Positions 23,201-35,884 of a DNA stretch of 64,000 nt are shown here, one piece after another. This DNA comes from Elysia crispata (lineage: Eukaryota; Mollusca; Gastropoda; Plakobranchidae), in NCBI GenBank assembly GCA_033675545.1, contig JAWDGP010005105.1, positions 32,501-96,500 on the forward strand, in the 5' to 3' direction. The notes under the pieces were generated by a model. That model searched no databases. It saw only the letters and a list, made by a program, of their open reading frames with translations, and was not told the origin of the DNA. The position numbers and the translations under genes are program-made. Each line of letters opens with the position of its first letter. Position 1 is the stretch's first letter.

Positions 23201-23755
23201 CTCTTATTTTTTTTATTTGCTTTGTTTCTTTGATTGAAATCTCTAACGAAATAACTTTTTTCTGCTAAATTTTTGAGTCAGTTATTTAAAAAATGAGCGA
23301 TTTTTTCCTATTTAGGGTCTGTTCTTTAACTTTATTTTTTTCTTATCAAACAAACTTACTAAGCTATGATAAGGTACTACAACTTAACTGCAAAGTGTTA
23401 AAATGTTTGAATTATATCTGTGTAAGTTAATTGCCACATGCACTGAGAGAGTTATCAACATAAGTTTCACACAAATTTTCATAAATTTCCTCTTATTTTA
23501 GTTATTTTTAGTTTTATTATCTAGGCAGGTTTTTCAGATTGTGTTGCATTTGTCAGACAAAATTCTCAGGTAAAGTCTAAAGGTATCATTGTGTAAAACT
23601 TGAATTCTGGTATTTTTTGACTGTATAATGTACATAACTTTTCTAACAACTACCCAGTTTCCATTAACTCACTTGCGGCTGATGGTCTAGAAATAATCTG
23701 AGCGTCCATGTCTGTGCTTTTAGGGGTATTTTTAAAAATTTTTTAAAAAACAAAA
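20236..23755. other. Non-coding AT-rich stretch
   Basis: No gene recognised. At 22036-22095 an acceptor-like CACCACAG is followed by a 20-codon Cys/His-bearing frame ending in TAA, too short to assign. Confidence 0.45.
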
Positions 23756-23763
23756 ATCTAATC

Positions 23764-24196
23764 TAGGGCTGTGATGGATCCCAATTTTTAAGTAATCACA
23801 ATTACGGATCCGCAGGGTCGCGGTAATCAGAATAGTAATCATTTCCGGTAAAGTGAGGAGTGGTGATGAAGGGGATTGGGAAATCAAAAAAGTAATCATT
23901 TATGGTAAAATGAGGAGAGGTTATGGGAGCTTACGGGGCTGATGGTAGGCTAAGATCAGCTGATTTCCGGAATCAAAAAAGTAATCATATCCGGTGACGG
24001 ACTCTCCCGTTGAGACAAGGTTAAAAGGCCGTGATTACATCGACGGTTCTTAATCTGTCGTTGATTTCCGCTGACATCTGACTGAGGACCAAGGATTATG
24101 ATTACTCCCACGGATCTCACTGGGGGATCCGTGGAACTGTTTCGCCAGGAAGATCAGTGATTACTGATTACTTTTACGGGACCCGTCCCAGCCTTA
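23764..24196. mobile_element. hAT-type MITE with 8-bp TSD
   Basis: The 433-bp element starts TAGGGCTGTGATGGATCCC and ends with the complement of TAAGGCTGGGACGGGTCCC. It is flanked by a perfect 8-bp direct duplication ATCTAATC (23756-23763, 24197-24204). TA(G/A)GGCTG ends and an 8-bp duplication are diagnostic of hAT elements (family knowledge). Inside, the motif GTAATCA or its complement recurs at least seven times, mostly next to CGGT/ACGGATC words, as subterminal transposase-binding repeats would. There is no coding capacity, so it depends on an autonomous relative. Confidence 0.9.
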
Positions 24197-24204
24197 ATCT
24201 AATC

Positions 24205-27200
24205 CATTTTAATCAGATTTTGAGACATAACAACAAAAGGATATCTTGAGAGATTATGTTTATTTAATTTTTCTAAAAAACTGCAAATTTTCATTTTGTT
24301 GAAACGAAGGTCTAGATCTAGATTCGGAATTATGCTCCACTGAATCACTACATGTACTTTCATCAATTTCTGGATTGTGATCATCTTCATTCACTTCAAG
24401 ATCATTATCACTTTCGTTTGATTGCTTAAATACTTCAAAAACTTCTGTTCTTTTTTACTTATTACTGCGATTAGAAATAAGTTTTAAATCTTATTTCTCT
24501 TTCCAACCTCTGGGCTTGTGGTGTCCCTTTTCATCATAAACAAAAAATATGAAGGCTTACCGGTAAGAAACTTTGCATGGATAAGAGGAAATGGTTATAC
24601 AACTCTTAAGGATGTTTCCCGTGGCTTTAGCGGGATTAGTGTAGGAGTTATTGGGGGTCAAAGTCCACCTTGTAGAAGCGAAGGAAAATGCCTCAGATAA
24701 CAAGAGGCCTATCCCGGCACGGTAATCGAAAATGCTGCAAGTGAGTTAATTGTATAGGCTGCTTGATTGAAAAGGTATATTAAGGGTAGTTCATAAACAA
24801 TGAACAGTTTTTAATATTTCATATGTTGTACTGAAGAAAAATGTATGCATATCGGATAAGTGGAAAAAAAAACGAATTTCTTATTACTTATATCACTCTG
24901 AGATACTATATTGGACTTGTTAGGTGTTAGAGTAACAAGTGAATCTTCAAGGGAAAATAAATAGGATGGCCTTTCTTTATCATAGAAAGCAAGTGTATTT
25001 AGAAAGAATGACAGCGAGGATAAATTTCCTCCTGCATAAGAGACAAACTTGGCACAAACTACATTAGAAACTTCATGTGAAAAAAAAAGAAACGATATGT
25101 ATTTTATATGAATATGTGGAAAAAAAAACAGTTAACTCTTCTCAATTTGTTGAGTAAGGCAATGATGAAAACAGATTGCAGTGTAAAAACGCAAAATTTA
25201 ATATTTTCAGTCATTCAAACAAGAATTTCTCTCAAAAAGTACCAAAATGAAAACTCATTTGTTCACTTTGACTTAAAAACAATAAAGATGCAGTATTGTA
25301 AATCATGTTTTTTAACTTTTATCAAGGTATGACCCTCCAAAAAAAGAAAAAAAAACACAAGACCAAGGGAGACCAAAAGTAGATGGATAAAAGTTTGAAT
25401 AAACGTTATTAAAGTTCAAATGGAAGTGATCTATATATGATATTAAGTATTTTGACATCTACAAGTGACTCTTTGCGTAGAATCTAAGGCTGTCACAGAG
25501 ATCTTTTGTTAGGGAGCAGAAAACAACTAAACAGGAAAGTCAATACACCAGGAATGCCAGCTCAATGAGAGCTCTAACTTGTTTGTCTTGCAAATTTAAA
25601 TATATCTACATCGAACTGGTGCTGGAAAAGGTTCACATTTTGTTTTCTACTAAGACACCCAAATCGAACTTCATTCAAGGTGTATATGAAACAATACAAG
25701 TGGTGCAGCAGTTATCAGATCTAATAAGCAAGTAATTGGTGGAAAAGTTTATTACACTGATCATTTCTATGTACTTAGTTTCCTTTCAACTTTTTAAAAG
25801 TTTCTTTTTAAAAAAAATGTTTATGTCAGGTGCAAAGAAATGTTTTTATTAAATTGAATCATATAAATCTTTTAGACGCGACCTAAGACAACTGATGATG
25901 ACTTTGAAAACAGTGTGCAGAGTATTAACCTTTACACTACATAGGGATCATAATATACTGCAGGTATCTCTTTTATTATGTTGCGTATCTGAATTCATCT
26001 GCAGATTAGGCGCAAGGAAAGTTGACTGCTATAACAGAAATATTATAATACAAAAGAAATAAAGGCAGAAGAATATGTAATTAGAAAACTTTGGAAGTCA
26101 GGCTAGAATGTACAAGAATGTACCAGTCAAATAAAATTTTCGAACCCTATGCTAATTCCATGACCTGCCTGGTATTGAGCTGGCATTTTTACCATTAAGT
26201 AGTGCTACTGGTTGTTTGATGTTTAAAAATTTTATTTTTTCACCATGATGTAATGTTTAAAGGTTCACATTTTTTAAATCAGCATAAAATATTACATATG
26301 GTGTCAAAATTGCATTGTCTAGCTTGTATAGTTGTTTTTTTTAATTATTATTATTGCTGAAAAACTGTTAAATCTGAGCCTATTTCACAAATTATTTGCT
26401 ACAAACATAATTTGCTGAGCGTGACAGTTTTTTCCCATGAAAACCATGTCACCTGAAGTGCAAACTGTTTGAAAAAAATTGAGACTGGTCTATGTAATAT
26501 TTTTAAATGTTAAGTCCTTAAGGACGTGGCTGCATTTCATAACTTGATGTGAAGCTCTGGGCTTTCAGGCATTTTTTCTCAATTTTTACGCAAACTCCTT
26601 GCTTTTATACCATCTTGAGAAGTATATTATAACATCATTTTTTACCCTATGAAATTGAAATTACATGTATCTGTATATTTTTACTACATATGTGTGTCTT
26701 TACTCTATCTTTTTAAGACTTTTTAGTAATAAAACAAGCCTGCTATGAGAGATTAAAAACTGAGGTTTGTTGTTTTATGCCACAACAGCAATAGTTTACA
26801 AGTTCCAACAAATTTGGATGTCCTTTTGTTTATTATCTGATTTGAAAAATATTTTTTTGCAAATTTCATGGCTTCCAAAGAGCTTTTCAGGAAATGCATT
26901 CATATAGCTTTACAAGACAATCCAAAAACTCACTTATGGTACCTAACGTAGTGGACCACTGATGCACAATGTGGTATCCGATTTTATTTTAAGTTTTGAT
27001 TTTCAATTGTAAATTGAATTTTCAACCAATATTTTCAGACAGCAACATAATAAAGTTTTACTACTTGGCTTTTTTATTTGTTACTTTTTTTAGAGGCTAG
27101 ACTGACAACCAAGTCATGGTTTTGATTTATTGAACCATCCCAAAGCCTGATGTCTTTGTATTAAAATCATTCTGAAAAATAGAAGGACATAAACTTATCA

Positions 27201-27779
27201 TAAAACCTCATCACAATCATTTAAACGCCCTTTCTATTGCATGGGGTTTATTAAAAAAATTAATTTGACAACTACAAGCCACCTGCTAGATCTGATAATA
27301 GTCTGAACAGCTCAATGACAACAATAAGCTGCTTTATCTTTTAAATGGTCTTTCAAGCAATGTCCTTTATTTAGGTCTTTCTGGATAATAACGGCTTCTG
27401 GACCTGTTTTATGCCACTCTTCTAGGTCAGCACTGTATTTCCAAGAGTGTAATTCATTTCTGCCCCTCAACACAATAAACATTAATCATACTGCTGATAA
27501 ATGGTTTATGTTGCAAATCCATGTTTAAATTTTACTCTAAATCTGACCTATTCAAATTTTCTCTACAACCCCTTGCAAGTGCGATTTTATCTTGCAATCA
27601 ACATTTAACCTCTTCCTAAAAATTTGCAATTTTTTTATCATTGAGAATGACCATTGTAATCATGATTATATTCAACACAAAAACTGGTAGTATACCAATG
27701 AATGGCAAGTGTGCATATGGGACTGACACCAGTATAAAACAATAACAATAGTTTTGAGCTTTACAAAATGTTTAAAAAC
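24205..27779. other. Non-coding AT-rich stretch
   Basis: No convincing gene. On the minus strand 24240-24450 has an acidic Asp/Glu/Ser-rich frame of about 55 codons that could be the N-terminal part of some decayed transposase; I cannot name it. Confidence 0.4.
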
Positions 27780-27804
27780 AAGATAGATAGATAGATATAT
27801 AGAT

Positions 27805-27843
<39 letters not shown>
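27780..27843. repeat. (AGAT)n plus (AT)n microsatellite
   Basis: Several AGAT units followed by about 20 AT units, immediately downstream of the minus-strand LINE scrap at 27865-28095, where a LINE 3' tail might have seeded it. Confidence 0.95.
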
Positions 27844-27848
<5 letters not shown>

Positions 27849-27864
27849 ACATCTTCGTTTATTA

Positions 27865-28095
27865 TTAATTTTATGAGTCGTGTTATGTCAGTCTTTTGTA
27901 ACACTGTCTCGTTTGATTTGTTTGCAATCTATGAAATTGGCAGCATTCTCTGTAGAAACCATATTGTTGCCTCCAGATTTTTTTTCTTTTTTTTTGTAAC
28001 TACTTTGAAATTGTCCATTTAGGCCTCGCATCCACACATCAGAATGGGTTCAATATAGCACTCAATAGCTCTTTTTGCGTAAATCGAGATGTGGT
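27865..28095 (-). pseudogene. LINE reverse-transcriptase C-terminal fragment (RTE-like)
   Basis: On the minus strand the frame reads AIECYIEPILMCGCEA, then NLEATIWFLQRMLPIS and NETVLQ. These are the ordered landmarks of the C-terminal region that follows the RT core in a common invertebrate RTE-like LINE, the family also seen at 58997-59440. Two in-frame stops (after GCEA and after MLPIS) and an A-rich insertion show it is dead. It is a short isolated scrap. Confidence 0.8.
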
Positions 28096-30733
28096 TATTT
28101 GTTAGTACATGTATTCGGTAGCGGAGGGAGGGGGGAGATGGGGAGAATGAAACATGGGAGTCGAAACCCATTACAACTGAGGCACTAAATTAGGGGGTTT
28201 CAGTATTCGAGCATGCTTCTCAAAGCAGGATGTATTGACGGGAGTATAAGTTTGATAGGTAAACAGCTTGGGGTCAAACTAATAAATCCTCTGAACTGTT
28301 ATCATGCCTTACGACTTCAACTTGAGACATTTGTGGAAGATCAGAGATGATTCTATAGTCCTGAAATTTGTTTAGATCCATAAATGACATTGTACTTTTT
28401 CTTCCTGTTTGTGGCTCACTGCTTACTAGAAACCATATCAAAGCATATTGCAAAATCCTAGCAGCCTGTACCGGATACGAAATTACAATCATATTTAATC
28501 AAACTACATGTTGGAAGAGAAACAACAGTAAAGGCATTTTCCAAGGTCTAACCTAAGAAGTACATATAGTTAGGTTGCAATGATCTGGAGAAAGTGTAAA
28601 TGGGGTAAGAATATTTCTCTGTAAATCGTCGGCTGCGATCATATACGATGTGGAGCTGCATGTGATGTGCTTGGCTGATCGAAACCTGTCAGTTCGATTC
28701 TTGCTTTATACCTTTTTTTTTGGGAGGGGGTGGGGTTGGAAGTATATTTATATCTTGGTCATGGTAATTTGATGTCCCGCCCAACTATTTTTCACCCTGT
28801 ATTGCTGGTAGGCAAAACATGCTTTAACATTTAAGATCATTTCATTACTTTTTTTTTTTACTTTTTGTTCACTTCAAAAAATGGTTGGAGTATATAAACA
28901 CCTAAAAAAAAAAAAAAAGAAAAATCTAACAATTTGTTGATTTTTAGGATTACTATGACGCATTGGAATACATTTGAATAAGATTTGCAAGGTGGTTTAT
29001 TTTAGTAATAAAAATAATCAGTCCGCAATCACAGGCAAAGTTCGAATGGACAAATGATAATTTAGTCTTTAAAATCTAAGTCTGTTTCAAAACACTCCGC
29101 AAGGTATTAACTTTCCAAGCTAGTAAAAAAGATAATCTATTCTTAAACAAATGGCATTTTTTCTCGTTTATTTTTTGTTTTTTGTTTTTTTGTTTCTTTA
29201 TTTTTTGTTGTTTCTTGTTTGCTTTTTGTTTTCGTTTTTGTTGTTTTTGCTTTTAATAAAATTGCCCAAGCTTATATGAAAGATCTAGATCTAGACCTAC
29301 ATTGTGCCATGGAATATGTTTCTATGGTAGGCGGAATTATTTTTATTCTTTTTTTTGCGCTTATGGACTAATAGAGCTTACTGATTGGTGTATAGATTCA
29401 CACCAGACCTAAGACTTTTTATTTCTTATATGTTTTTTCATTATTTAATGTCTCATAACCAGCCCATTTAAGCGGGACGTCCTAGAGAAAAAGCTAGTTG
29501 ACGGTAGTCGAATCCCTTTCTTTTCTTTTTCATTGAACGAATCAAAAACACCTCTCTAGAGAAACATAATTTTATGTGATTTTCTCACTGTTCAGAAGAT
29601 CGGACAAGTTCACTGCCGAGAGGTGACAGTTTAAATAGCTAATGTGATTCATTTGAATTAATTTACAAAAAAAAAAATAAGGTTTAATGAGAACAGGCAC
29701 TCAACTGAGTAAAAGTTAAACATTAGATTTCTTGTAAAGCAACAATAAAGGCGAAATCTCTCATACGATATTATGTGTGTGTTATTCATACAATTTCTGC
29801 ATAAATATATGCGTCCGTTTGGATCCTTGATCACAAGTTGTACCCAAGGGTTGTGTTGGGCTTTTTTTTTCCTTTTTTGGATTAAGACATTTCGACGAAA
29901 GGAATTCTTGCGGAAAGGCACCCATAGAAGAACTCGGGCAACCAAAATGGTTAATGCCTTTCCTTTCTATTAAAGTAAAAACATAGCATTGTTTCTTTCT
30001 TTTTAGGGAAAAAAAGGTTATGACGTGATTATTTTCAAAATAAAAATATATGTGTTCGTTAATCCGAAACTGAACACAAAAGGATGGACAAATCGAAAAT
30101 CTAATTCATGGATAAATTTAACTACAACCACGAAATCGCCATTGAAACTTGTCTTTCTTTTCTCTTTTTTTTTTTTTTTTTTTAATTTTTTTGAACACCA
30201 GCAATGCGGTTTCTTTACAAAGGTAAGAGAACCCGCATCCACTTATGCGAAAGCCTCCTGCACTACTTGAGCATATCTCAAATGCGCTGTGCATGTGATG
30301 CTCAGGAGAGCACCACACCCCTATCCTCTCTGAAGGATTAGGGTGTGTTTAAAATTTCATTGCTTGAAGTTGTGCATTTTTTTATATAATTTTAAGTCGT
30401 TCTCAGCCGTTCCACTCAGGAAAGGATAACACTGCCATTTTCTGCATAAAACCATTATCATTCTGCCCGCTTGGTTGCTAATAATTTACATAGATGCTCA
30501 TTTGAAAAGCAATTTGCGTTTTGTTGTGTGTTTTCCTTTTGATTAAGGGGTGATGATTTTCATCCTTCAAGCTTTATAACCGATAATTAACATAGGCAAT
30601 ATGTATAAAGTAGCTAAAACCTAACTTCTTGTGTTGCCGTTAAATTATGCCAGTGTCATGTGTTAAATATGTTGAAATTCATCACTCGTGGGTGTTTCCC
30701 ATAGGGGTATGAGGATGAACTTATGCATGGACC
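28096..30733. other. Non-coding stretch with one terminal-exon-like frame
   Basis: Mostly AT-rich with T and GT-rich runs (29165-29245). At 28274-28492 (minus) a 72-codon frame has a hydrophobic stretch, then a polar acidic C terminus ending DNSSEDLLV, the look of a membrane-protein cytoplasmic tail. No family was recognised. A 13-bp near-perfect hairpin lies at 30314-30347. Confidence 0.4.
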
Positions 30734-30744
30734 ATTATTAACAT

Positions 30745-30789
30745 GCTGCCCTAATTGCCTACGGCAAAAAGGGCAGTAAGTAAGTAAGT
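30745..30789 (+). mobile_element. 45-bp retroposed 3' hairpin plus TAAG tail with 11-bp TSD
   Basis: A perfect two-part hairpin (CTGCCCT, AA, TTGCC, loop TAC, GGCAA, AA, AGGGCAG; 30746-30776) is followed by TAAGTAAGT. The whole is bracketed by an 11-bp direct repeat ATTATTAACAT (30734-30744, 30790-30800). Hairpin plus short-tandem tail is how some LINE/SINE 3' ends look, and the duplication is a target-site duplication. It therefore looks like an extremely 5'-truncated retrotransposed copy. Confidence 0.75.
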
Positions 30790-30800
30790 ATTATTAACAT

Positions 30801-32810
30801 AAAATATTATATTGAGCCGTTTAAATATTATCTAAAAAGTTAATAATAAATATAGGGTTTTTAGAGGGACATTTTGGTTAAAAAGTATTCAGTTTCGAAA
30901 AATCAGATTGATATATACTCTGTGCAAGCTTCACACTTACTGAGTAGACTAAACCTTGAATCAAATGTGAAGTCATTCCAAAGAGGTACATGTATAGTCC
31001 TCCGACTAAACGATGAACTTATTTTTTTTAACCACTTGAACAGGCAGAGAGATTCAACCCAGACCATGGAAAGGATGAATTAAAAATTCTATTAAGCATC
31101 CTAGATCTAGATCTAGATGTATCAAACATGTGGATAATTCTCACAAGTTTTGTTATGGATGTAAATGAATCATTTTGCTCATTTTCTTTAAATCTAGACT
31201 ATCTGTATAGTGCAGGATAGATAGAATTTAACCTGCAACTAATTGCTTTTTAATTTTTGTTTTTGTTTTGTTCTTTTCGTTTGTTTCTTTGTTGTTGCTT
31301 TTTTTTTTATTATGACCTAACCTATCCCCATTAAAAGTTTATCAAAATTAGTGTGGCGGAATATGCCTAAATTTACATTTGTAATATCAACATTTTTCCA
31401 AATTCATCGTTAAATGAAGCTAGAAATGTTTGCATAGATAATGGCAAGAACGAAAAATCAATAAGATTTCAATCTATCTTCAAAAGTTCAATAGTTTGGA
31501 AAAATGTAATGATTCTGGATCTACATCTAACCGAGTTAGTCGGCCTAGTCTTCTTTTAAACAAGTGGATCCCAAATTTTGAAAAGTGGTCCTTATTTTGT
31601 AACTCCAATTCTTCATGTTATATATTTCTTACGAGGATTTGCCTTACTCATTTCGTTTAGAATTATGTCTTGTTTGAAATGCAAGTTAACAAGTCGCAGG
31701 TTGTTGATTTTGCGAATGTCAGTAATGATAAAATAACATGAAGGTGAGAATCCCTGAGACAACACTAACATCGTGGAGAGAATTTTCCTTTTCCCACCCT
31801 CCTCCTATACACATGCCTTCCACTTGGCTGGTACTAGCTTGCTTTGACCTATGGAATAACGTATGCCAGCAGCGTAATACCGCTTTTGTATATCTTATCG
31901 GTTCTCTTTAAATAAAAGAGACTAATTATCCTTTCGGAAGTAAAGATAACTTTTTTTAAAAATTACTGACCCAATTTTCCCTTTCGTCATGGTCAATGTT
32001 AACTTTCTCTACAAACGGGAAGCCGAAAATAATAGATAGACGTAAAGAAGCATCTCACTGCACAGTTGTCTGAAGGTACATGGAAATTGTATTTCTTTGA
32101 AAAACAGTTGGGGAAACAAGTATGAACCAGACAGTCTTTAAAAAGAGCAATGTTTGATTCTCGAGGACAATGTTTAATGTTTGAAAGCAAATAGGAAAAG
32201 GGAAAAATAAGAGACACAAAATGATTTTAAAAAATAGAAAAAGATGAAGATAAAAATGGGGCTTAGCCTATCATTATAGTTTCTATCAGCTTGCCGAAGA
32301 GGGACAATAAGAATCGATAGCTAGTTTTGTAACATTCAAATACAGGCCTATATGTCCTTTAAACGTCTAGTTTAATTTTGGTTGAATAAAATGCGCATCT
32401 ATGAAGCCCGCATCTGTGCAACTTCAGGTCTGTTTTGCAGGAATATAAGCGATTAAAAGGGTCTTTCAATAGATTAGGAAAGTACTACATTCGCCGATTT
32501 CTCGTATAAATTCGAAGTGGCAATACCAACCAGGGTAGGTTTGAAAGAGATCGTAGAGTAGGTGATTTATGTTTGTGGCAGGGAAAAGAAGATCCAATAT
32601 TTTTTTTTAATTATTATTATTGAAAGAAACTGCATGGCTGTAGGTAAGGAGATCAGAAGACGAACAGAAAAAACTGACATCATCTGAATCCAAAAATACA
32701 AAATGAAAAATTGTTTATAAAATTGATATCTTCTATTTTAATGCCAGAATAAAATTCAAACTTTGTGAAAAAATGTCGGAGTCTTTTGTTAGTTATAAAC
32801 ATGAAAAGAC
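30801..32810. other. Non-coding AT-rich stretch
   Basis: Contains one AGATCT palindrome (31102-31118) and open frames of up to 72 codons without family features. I see no gene. Confidence 0.45.
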
Positions 32811-32932
32811 ACCAAGTGTTCACATGATCACTAGCTTTTATGGCAACTAGAGGAAAGTTAATGTTGCTCTGAGTTAACCAAGTGTTAACATGATCACTAG
32901 CTCTGGAGGAAAGTTGATGTTGCTTTGCTGAA
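32811..32932 (+). repeat. Two-copy tandem duplication of about 60-66 bp
   Basis: Both copies start ACCAAGTGTT, continue CACATGATCACTAGC (AACATGATC in the second) and end in a GAGGAAAGTT.ATGTTGCT block. The first copy carries about ten extra bases. Confidence 0.85.
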
Positions 32933-33099
32933 CAATATTGTTGTCAAAGTGGGGTTAACGGCCCCATCCTAGAAAACAAACAAAAGTTACAAAAACGCAA
33001 GCAGCAGAACCACCGTGTAGTTCCCGGTGCTGCTAAGAATAGGACTAACGTGTTGCCAGCGTGGCGTATGAGGCGACTAAATGTCATATTAAGCAATGC

Positions 33100-34990
33100 T
33101 ATATATTCTAGCCCAGCTAGAATATTCTATAGCAGCTAAAGAGGTAAAGAAGAACATAAAGAAGGACAAAGAGAAGTATCTAACGGAACTTGCGGAAAGA
33201 GCAGAAAAGGCAGCACAAAGTGGACACACAAGGGTACTCTACCAAACCACAAAATTGATCAGCGGCCAAAAAAACACAATGGCAACAGTGAAAGATGCGA
33301 ACGGTAACACTATCTTTGACAAGGAAGCTCAAAACAAGCGATGGATGGAGCATTTCGAAGGTTTGCTCAATAGACCCCCACCAAACAACCCACCAGATAT
33401 TCTGCCAGCCAGGAAGGATCTACCGATCTGCGACGAACCACCTGCCAGAGAAGAGATTGCAAAAGCTGCTAAACAGCTACATGCTAACAAGGCCGCAGGA
33501 CCAGATGCAATACCACCAGAGGCATTAAAAATAGATATAGACGTATCAAAAGATATTTTATACGATCTATTTGTAAAGATATGGAAGGAAGAGCAGTTCC
33601 CAAAGGATTGAAAAGAGGGACACCTGGTTAAACTTCCAAAGAAAGGTGATCTGGGCAACTGTAACAATTACAGAGGGATAACACTTCTTTCAATCCCAGG
33701 AAAAGTATTTAACAGGGTCATTTTAAACAGGATCAAGGATGCAGTTGACAACTCCTTGAGAGATGAGCAGGCAGGTTTCCGGAAAAATCGATCATGTACA
33801 GACCAAATTGCAGCCCTTAGAATCATTATAGAGCAATCACATGAATGGAAATCACCACTAATTATTAACTTCATTGACTATGAGAAGGCCTTCGATAGCA
33901 TCGACAGAGCAACTTTATGGAAGATCATGAGACACTATGGCATTCCTCAAAAACTTGTAACACTCGTAGAGAAAATGTATGATGGAACAACATGTAGAAT
34001 ACTTAATGAAGGACAACTTACAGATTCATGTGAGATCAAAACAGGAGTAAAACAAGGATGCCTACTGTCGCCTTTCCTATTTATCCTAGCGCTGGATTGG
34101 CTGCTGAAGGAAGTTACAAGGGGAAAAAAGAAACAGAATTCAGTGGACTCTGTGGAATCAGTGGGATGACCTGGATTTCGCAGATGACATAGCTCTATTA
34201 TCGCACAACCACGATCAAATGCAAAATAAAACAAAACTTCTCAGAGATACATCCCAAACCATTGGACTAAGAATACACCCAGGGAAGTCAAAAATTCTCA
34301 AAGTCAAAACTTCAGGATCAGAAACGATTATGGTGAGGGGCAGTCAGTTAGAGGAGGTCTCAGAGTTCACATATCTAGGCAGCATTATTGATGACAAAGG
34401 AGGAACGGGAGCAGATATAAAGACGAGGATAGGTAAGGCACGAGCAGCATTTGGATTATTGAATAAAGTATGGAAGGATCGAAACAACTCTATGAGGACA
34501 AAAATAAGGCTCTTTCAATCAAATGTCAAGTCGGTACTCTTGTATGGCAGTGAAACTGAAGCCTTACAAAAACTTTAAGTTCAAAACTGCAAGTCTTCAT
34601 CAACACCTGTTTAAGACGGATAATGAAAATTAAATGGAGTGACAAGGTTCATAACAATATTCTATGGGAAAGAACAGGACATGAACCAATAGATAAAGAG
34701 ATAGGACGTCGTAAATGGAGATGGATTGGACACACGCTGAGAAAACCAACAAGTAGCATTACCAGGCATGCACTTCAGTGGAACCCGCAAGACAAGAGAG
34801 GAAGGGGTAGACCACAGATAACTTGGCGGAGACAGGTAGAGGAGGACATGAAAAGGGGAGATATCAGCTGGAGGGAAGCTGCAAGGAATGCCCAGGATAG
34901 GGATAAGTGGAAGTCTGTTGTTTGTGGCCTATACCCTGAGAAAGGATGAGAAAGGCATTGATGATGATTGATTGATGATGAATATGACAT
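33100..34990 (+). mobile_element. 5'-truncated non-LTR retrotransposon (LINE)
   Basis: The RT domain and C-terminal region of a plus-strand LINE are present; the endonuclease part is missing, which is usual for truncated LINE copies. The 3' end after the stop (34947-34949) is a TGATGATTGATTGATGATG short-tandem tail, as in RTE- and I/Nimb-type LINEs; the exact clade is undecided. I could not find a target-site duplication because the 5' boundary is unclear. Confidence 0.92.
33112..34949 (+). pseudogene. LINE reverse transcriptase, frameshifted
   Basis: The frame opens in the linker before RT (KRWMEHFEGLLNRP, then HANKAAGPDAIP), where RT motif 0/1 starts. A TGA at 33609-33611 sits where a Trp is expected. 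It continues with KLPKKGDL, NYRGITLLS, QAGFRKNRSCTDQI, NFIDYEKAFDS (catalytic Asp) and GVKQGCLLSPFLF. A frameshift near 34140-34170 precedes FADDIALLSH, the catalytic box. The thumb region (YLGSIIDDKGG, IGKARAAFGLLNKVW, LLYGSET) is open, a second frameshift falls near 34575, and the C-terminal part ends with WRWIGHTLRKP and the typical GRGRPQITWRR. Three lesions make it non-functional. Confidence 0.93.
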
Positions 34991-35479
34991 TGGGGAGAAA
35001 ATAATCACATCGGGAAACAATTATTCTGCAATTGTAAATAAAAAATAAAACTAAGAAAAAACATCTCAGATTCATCAGGTAGAAGAGAACGAAATGCCAT
35101 AAACTCTAAAACTTTGGAACGATCCAAAATTTCATGCCATCTATGACCTTTTCTTTGCTCTTATTGTAAAAACTTTGATTCTCTGTATTAGCAAAATAAA
35201 TGTCATCAATTTTTTGAAAAACTCTTGTTGTAAAAAACGCTTTTGATAATTGATGGCCGTTGAACCTTGTTGGTATATCTATCATAGCGCACTTTCAGAC
35301 GCTTTTCAATTTAAACATGCAAAAAATAGAGACTGTGAGCACATACTTATAGTTTTTGTGGTCGGATCAACAGAGCTCTATTTTAAAAACTATCTGACTC
35401 TAAATCGTTCCCAAGAAAAATATCGCTTTCAAAAAGAAATGAGACAACTCAAAACTTGGATTTTAAGAAAATAAAATCT
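34991..35479. other. Non-coding stretch
   Basis: AT-rich. A 74-codon plus-strand frame (35250-35474) has no recognisable motif. Confidence 0.45.
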
Positions 35480-35743
35480 TCAGTAGCTTAGATATGACCC
35501 AACAGTATCAGTCTGTGACCTTAACTATTCTTTACTTTATTATAATTTATTGATAAGGCTTTATGTATAAACAGAATTAGCTTTGCGGACTTAGGGCAAT
35601 TCGCAGGAAAGCATGTTTCGTCATCAAATTGGCGGTAACTTTTTATTACGTCATATTCTAAACATTGCTAAAGATGGAAATGAAAGAAAATTTAAAAACA
35701 TTTATTATATCTTAAAATAAGCATAAGATTTTACTGAGATTCT

Positions 35744-35884
<141 letters not shown>

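Noticed and set aside
24240..25800. piggyBac transposase remnant
   Set aside because: An acidic N-terminal-like frame on the minus strand and a VYYTDHFY-like word on the plus strand (near 25750) are on opposite strands and share no borders; the match is too thin.
28620..28720. tRNA or tRNA-derived SINE head (AGTTCGATTC with a following T run)
   Set aside because: Box B is only approximate, no acceptable box A at the right distance, and I could not fold a cloverleaf.
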